From the NCBI GenBank assembly GCA_964345475.1, contig CAYFQW010000035.1, positions 1 to 7,371 on the forward strand: DNA of 7,371 nucleotides. The letters run 5' to 3'. Position numbers and translations under genes: made by a program. This document shows, piece by piece, positions 5,372 to 7,371 of the stretch. The DNA comes from WRIS01 sp964345475 (GTDB taxonomy: Bacteria > Actinomycetota > Coriobacteriia > Coriobacteriales > Eggerthellaceae). The notes below the pieces were generated by a model. That model worked only from the letters and a program-made list of their open reading frames with translations. It was not told the origin of the DNA and searched no databases. The first letter of the stretch is position 1. Each line of letters starts with the position of its first letter.

Positions 5372-6436
5372 TTATGACAGAGCTCTATGCAATTGTTCCT
5401 CAATATACTCGGGTGTAAGGGCAACAAGAGAGCCGTCTCCCTTACATATGTGTGAGAATCCAGCTTCATAGAGCATACGGCGACATGCATCCATATCAAG
5501 ACCTCGATTTGAAGAGGTGTCTTGAGCAGTGTCCCGAGGATTGACTCCTGTTTCAGCCGTGATAAGATTTGCTCCAGAAAGATACCCAGCCTCGCAAGGC
5601 TCATGGATGCCAATCCATGGCAAAACCTCGCTGTTGACCAGTGCCAAACTCTGCACCGCAACAATCTTGGAGAGTTGGAAGTGGGTTATTTCGCCCTTGT
5701 CGGCAAAAGGTGTTCCTGGTACCGCGATACGCTTCATCGACCCTGTTTGTATCGGTCCGTATTTTTTCATCTCGAATATTTTATGCGCTAGCTCTTCTGG
5801 CGTATGCTCAGGCCCAATCGGCTCAACTGCATTAAGAGTTGCTAGACCGGCCATCACCGCATTCCGCATCGTTTCGTACCGCGCATCAGGATCGAGCTTC
5901 GTGTGAACCCCCTCCCCTATACGGCAGATGTGGTATACGCCGTCGATTCCAGCTTCCTTCATTTTACAGAAGTCCTCATACCCCGTGTCGCCGACGTTGG
6001 AATATAAATTAGTTTCCGCTGGAGCATGCTCCCTTGCTAATCGGACAACATGCAGGAATCGATCTATGTCGTATTCGTGCATGGTCATAAGCCAGAGACC
6101 ATAGAGGTCACCACCCTGGCAGAAGCTTTTTACCTTCTCGACAATCTCGTCGTCTTCCATAAGCATCGGCTCGAAACTAGTGTGGCTTACTCCAAAAGAG
6201 CAAAAATCACAGTCAGCGGGACAGGGAGCGCATTCCGTCCCTATCTGAGCAAATATTACTCCGGAGTTTTTGGTACGTTTTCGTACCAAACTTGCTGCTG
6301 CCGCACGAACAGCAAAAGCCTCTGTCGAATCGTCGGGGAGGCCCAGCATGTATGCGCAATCCTCTTCCGTTGCACTATGCCCCCCATAGGCACGCTCGAT
6401 GATTTTGGCAACTTTCTTATCGAGATCTTTACTCAT
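5372..6436 (-). CDS. Radical SAM protein, BioB/HydE-like
   Basis: The 354-aa product has a canonical radical SAM [4Fe-4S] motif, C72-x3-C76-x2-C79 in 'CPADCDFCSFG', with an extra C69 just before it. Downstream, 'NLYSNVGDTGYEDFCKMKEAGIDGVYHICRIGEG' (about 143-176) and 'LNAVEPIGPEHTPEELA' (201-217) lie where BioB/HydE/PylB-type TIM barrels place their SAM-binding strands and substrate loop. 'GANLITAETGVNPRDT' (288-303) is near the end of the barrel. Length and layout fit this group, but I see no basis to call it biotin synthase: the neighbours are not biotin genes. The reaction is unknown; SAM cleavage to the 5'-deoxyadenosyl radical is expected. The ATG has GAGGAG five bases upstream. It is the first gene of a probable unit with the split-barrel gene. 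The promoter region carries operator-like repeats (6477-6506). Confidence 0.88.
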   Translation of the reverse strand: MSKDLDKKVAKIIERAYGGHSATEEDCAYMLGLPDDSTEAFAVRAAAASLVRKRTKNSGVIFAQIGTECAPCPADCDFCSFGVSHTSFEPMLMEDDEIVEKVKSFCQGGDLYGLWLMTMHEYDIDRFLHVVRLAREHAPAETNLYSNVGDTGYEDFCKMKEAGIDGVYHICRIGEGVHTKLDPDARYETMRNAVMAGLATLNAVEPIGPEHTPEELAHKIFEMKKYGPIQTGSMKRIAVPGTPFADKGEITHFQLSKIVAVQSLALVNSEVLPWIGIHEPCEAGYLSGANLITAETGVNPRDTAQDTSSNRGLDMDACRRMLYEAGFSHICKGDGSLVALTPEYIEEQLHRALS

Positions 6437-6476
6437 CAGGACTCCTCTTCTTATTTCAACTGCAATTTGATTGGTT

Positions 6477-6506
6477 ATACTCCTATATTAGAGTATCTCC
6501 AATATA
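6477..6506. promoter_or_regulatory. Repeat-rich candidate operator for the radical SAM gene
   Basis: Two overlapping symmetric sites occur. ATACTC (6477-6482) pairs with GAGTAT (6491-6496) around an 8-base centre. A 23-bp imperfect palindrome at 6484-6506 has outer arms TATATT and AATATA. The same stretch can be read as a direct repeat, ATACTCCTATATT followed by GTATCTCCAATAT. It lies between the radical SAM ATG (6436) and the candidate -10, consistent with transcriptional control by a dimeric or cooperatively binding regulator. Confidence 0.4.
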
Positions 6507-6529
6507 GCATATGTCATTATATATAAAAA
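6501..6529 (-). promoter_or_regulatory. Candidate promoter of the radical SAM gene
   Basis: On the minus strand TGCTATATT (6509-6501) is an extended -10, with a weak T-rich -35 (TTTTTA, 6529-6524) at 15 bases or more. A second TATAAT at 6521-6516 is an alternative -10 with a poor -35. The leader would be about 60 bases. The -10 overlaps the palindrome at 6484-6506. Confidence 0.35.
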
Positions 6530-6591
6530 AGAATAATATTTCTGCCCTATGTGTTGTTAGCGAAAACTCGTAAGGCCTGGTTTCCTAAGGA

Positions 6592-6750
6592 CGGGGGTCT
6601 CCCCGAGTAGTTGCATATGCCCGATTAGACCTATACTGATGGATCGTCTTTAGCTAAGATAGGCTTTATCATTGCTTGAGTAAAAGCACTTGCGGCACCT
6701 ACCTCCTGTAAATGGTACGCGCCTTATAGGTCGGATCGAATCGCCGCAAG
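6592..6750 (+). promoter_or_regulatory. Candidate structured leader of the DUF1361 gene
   Basis: This holds most of the 333-base gene-free spacer between the radical SAM and DUF1361 starts. Visible stems are CGGGG/CCCCG (6592-6596 with 6601-6605, loop GTCT), CCTAT/ATAGG (6630-6634 with 6659-6663), and CTTGCGGC/GCCGCAAG (6689-6696 with 6743-6750). The last is stacked on ACCTA/TAGGT (6697-6701 with 6727-6731). It ends seven bases before the GAAGGG Shine-Dalgarno (6757-6762) of the next gene, a position suited to controlling translation. I do not recognise a known riboswitch family. No coding frame is convincing here. Confidence 0.3.
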
Positions 6751-6770
6751 CTTAGTGAAGGGATAGCACT

Positions 6771-7371
6771 GTGTTCAAGCTGGCCATAGGCATCGCGGCA
6801 ATAAATCTGTTCGCAGCGGCTTTGATCTTGTTGCGTCCGAAACTATTTCATGTAAAGCTGTATAAACCGATGCTTAAGAATATCGGCTTGTCCTTACTGC
6901 CAGTTCTGGTGCTCGTTATCACCATACCCTTGATGCTTGTTTGCATGGCATACCTCAACCCCATCTTAGGTTTGGTGGTGGGCGTTGTAGGAGTCATTTT
7001 CTGGGTTCTACTTTTGCCAAACGCAGGATATCTCATAACCGAACTTAATTTGAATCACAGGACCGTCGATAAAAGCGAAGTACCCATTTGGTACGACATC
7101 ATTGCGGTGCTGAGCTTGGCGATGTCAGGAGTTATGAACACCCTATTCAACGTCATGCTGCTCCAACTTCTGTATGCAGTAGTGGTAAACCCCATGGATG
7201 CCTTCAATTTAGGCTTAGCCAACTACAGAACTCTTTGGATTATCATAACGGTGCTTTTCATATTGATAAGCCTCGGGATATATATTGGCCGCTATCTTCG
7301 ATTCAACAGCTGGGATGTTTTAAGGCCCAAGCGTTTTTTCAATATCCTAGCAAGTCACTTTTCTGAGAAAG
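6771..7371 (+). CDS. DUF1361 membrane protein (3' end cut by window)
   Basis: An open frame of 200 codons runs off the window edge without a stop. It begins at GTG 6771, with GAAGGG at 6757-6762 upstream and an in-frame TGA at 6756-6758 limiting any earlier start. The product is an integral membrane protein with about five or six hydrophobic segments: about 2-21, 37-60, 65-85, 110-140 and 160-180. It carries the DUF1361 signature 'LLLPNAGYLITELNLN' (about 83-98), followed by 'VPIWYDIIAVLSLAMSGVMN' (about 106-125) and 'IGRYLRFNSWDVLRPKRFF' near the end. Typical DUF1361 proteins are only slightly longer, so most of the gene is probably present. The family has no established function. It is divergent from the radical SAM gene. 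Confidence 0.8.
   Translation, partial: MFKLAIGIAAINLFAAALILLRPKLFHVKLYKPMLKNIGLSLLPVLVLVITIPLMLVCMAYLNPILGLVVGVVGVIFWVLLLPNAGYLITELNLNHRTVDKSEVPIWYDIIAVLSLAMSGVMNTLFNVMLLQLLYAVVVNPMDAFNLGLANYRTLWIIITVLFILISLGIYIGRYLRFNSWDVLRPKRFFNILASHFSEK

Noticed and set aside
5305..5664. 120-residue N-terminal extension of the split-barrel protein
   Set aside because: It overlaps the radical SAM coding region in another frame and reads as noise; AAGGAGG marks the ATG at 5304.
5529..5906. Plus-strand frames antisense to the radical SAM gene
   Set aside because: They are shadows of a strongly supported minus-strand gene with no recognisable domains.
6713..6721. T-box-like TGGTACGCG
   Set aside because: It only partly matches the T-box core, no specifier loop or antiterminator layout is evident, and DUF1361 is not an amino-acid gene.

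Overview
This 7.4 kb window is ordinary bacterial chromosome in character, roughly mid-40s to 50 % GC by eye. The mix of families suggests an anaerobe of the Coriobacteriia/Eggerthellaceae or the Clostridia: a DUF6125 protein, a DUF5714 protein, a BioB-like radical SAM enzyme, a short MgtE, a DUF6933 protein and a DUF1361 membrane protein. The taxonomic guess is inference from family content only. I see no rRNA, no tRNA, no CRISPR array and no recognisable transposase.

Layout. At the left, a DUF6125 gene (+) runs head-on into a cysteine-rich DUF5714 gene (-); their coding ends overlap by 41 bases. Upstream of DUF5714, on the same strand, are three degenerate repeats of about 38 bp and a 46-codon ORF (1442-1582). 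That ORF matches the C-terminal end of an SsuC/TauC-type ABC permease and still has a good Shine-Dalgarno. Divergent from it is a 54-aa candidate tail-anchored membrane protein (1679-1843). Next come an HNH endonuclease (+) and, converging on it, a two-gene minus-strand unit. The first gene of that unit (146 aa) looks like the DNA-gripping core-binding domain of a tyrosine recombinase without the catalytic half. The second encodes a DUF6933 protein. This stretch (1892-3606) looks accessory, and a clear sigma70-type promoter drives the two-gene unit.

The middle holds an MgtE magnesium channel that lacks the usual N-terminal sensor domain (3736-4719). A 150-nt stretch follows (4732-4881) that can fold into a long closing stem, an inner stem and a perfect hairpin, ending in five Ts. 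It may be a structured RNA or an elaborate terminator. A minus-strand pair then runs toward it: a BioB/HydE-like radical SAM protein followed 67 bases later by a pyridoxamine-5'-phosphate-oxidase-like split-barrel protein.

At the right, a 333-base divergent spacer (6437-6769/6770) carries a repeat-rich promoter for the radical SAM gene and a candidate structured leader. It leads into a DUF1361 membrane protein cut by the window edge.

No large new multi-gene system is demonstrable. The best leads are the structured element at 4732-4881, the recombinase-domain/DUF6933 pair beside an HNH nuclease, the permease-tail mini-gene, and the operator-like repeats at the radical SAM promoter.
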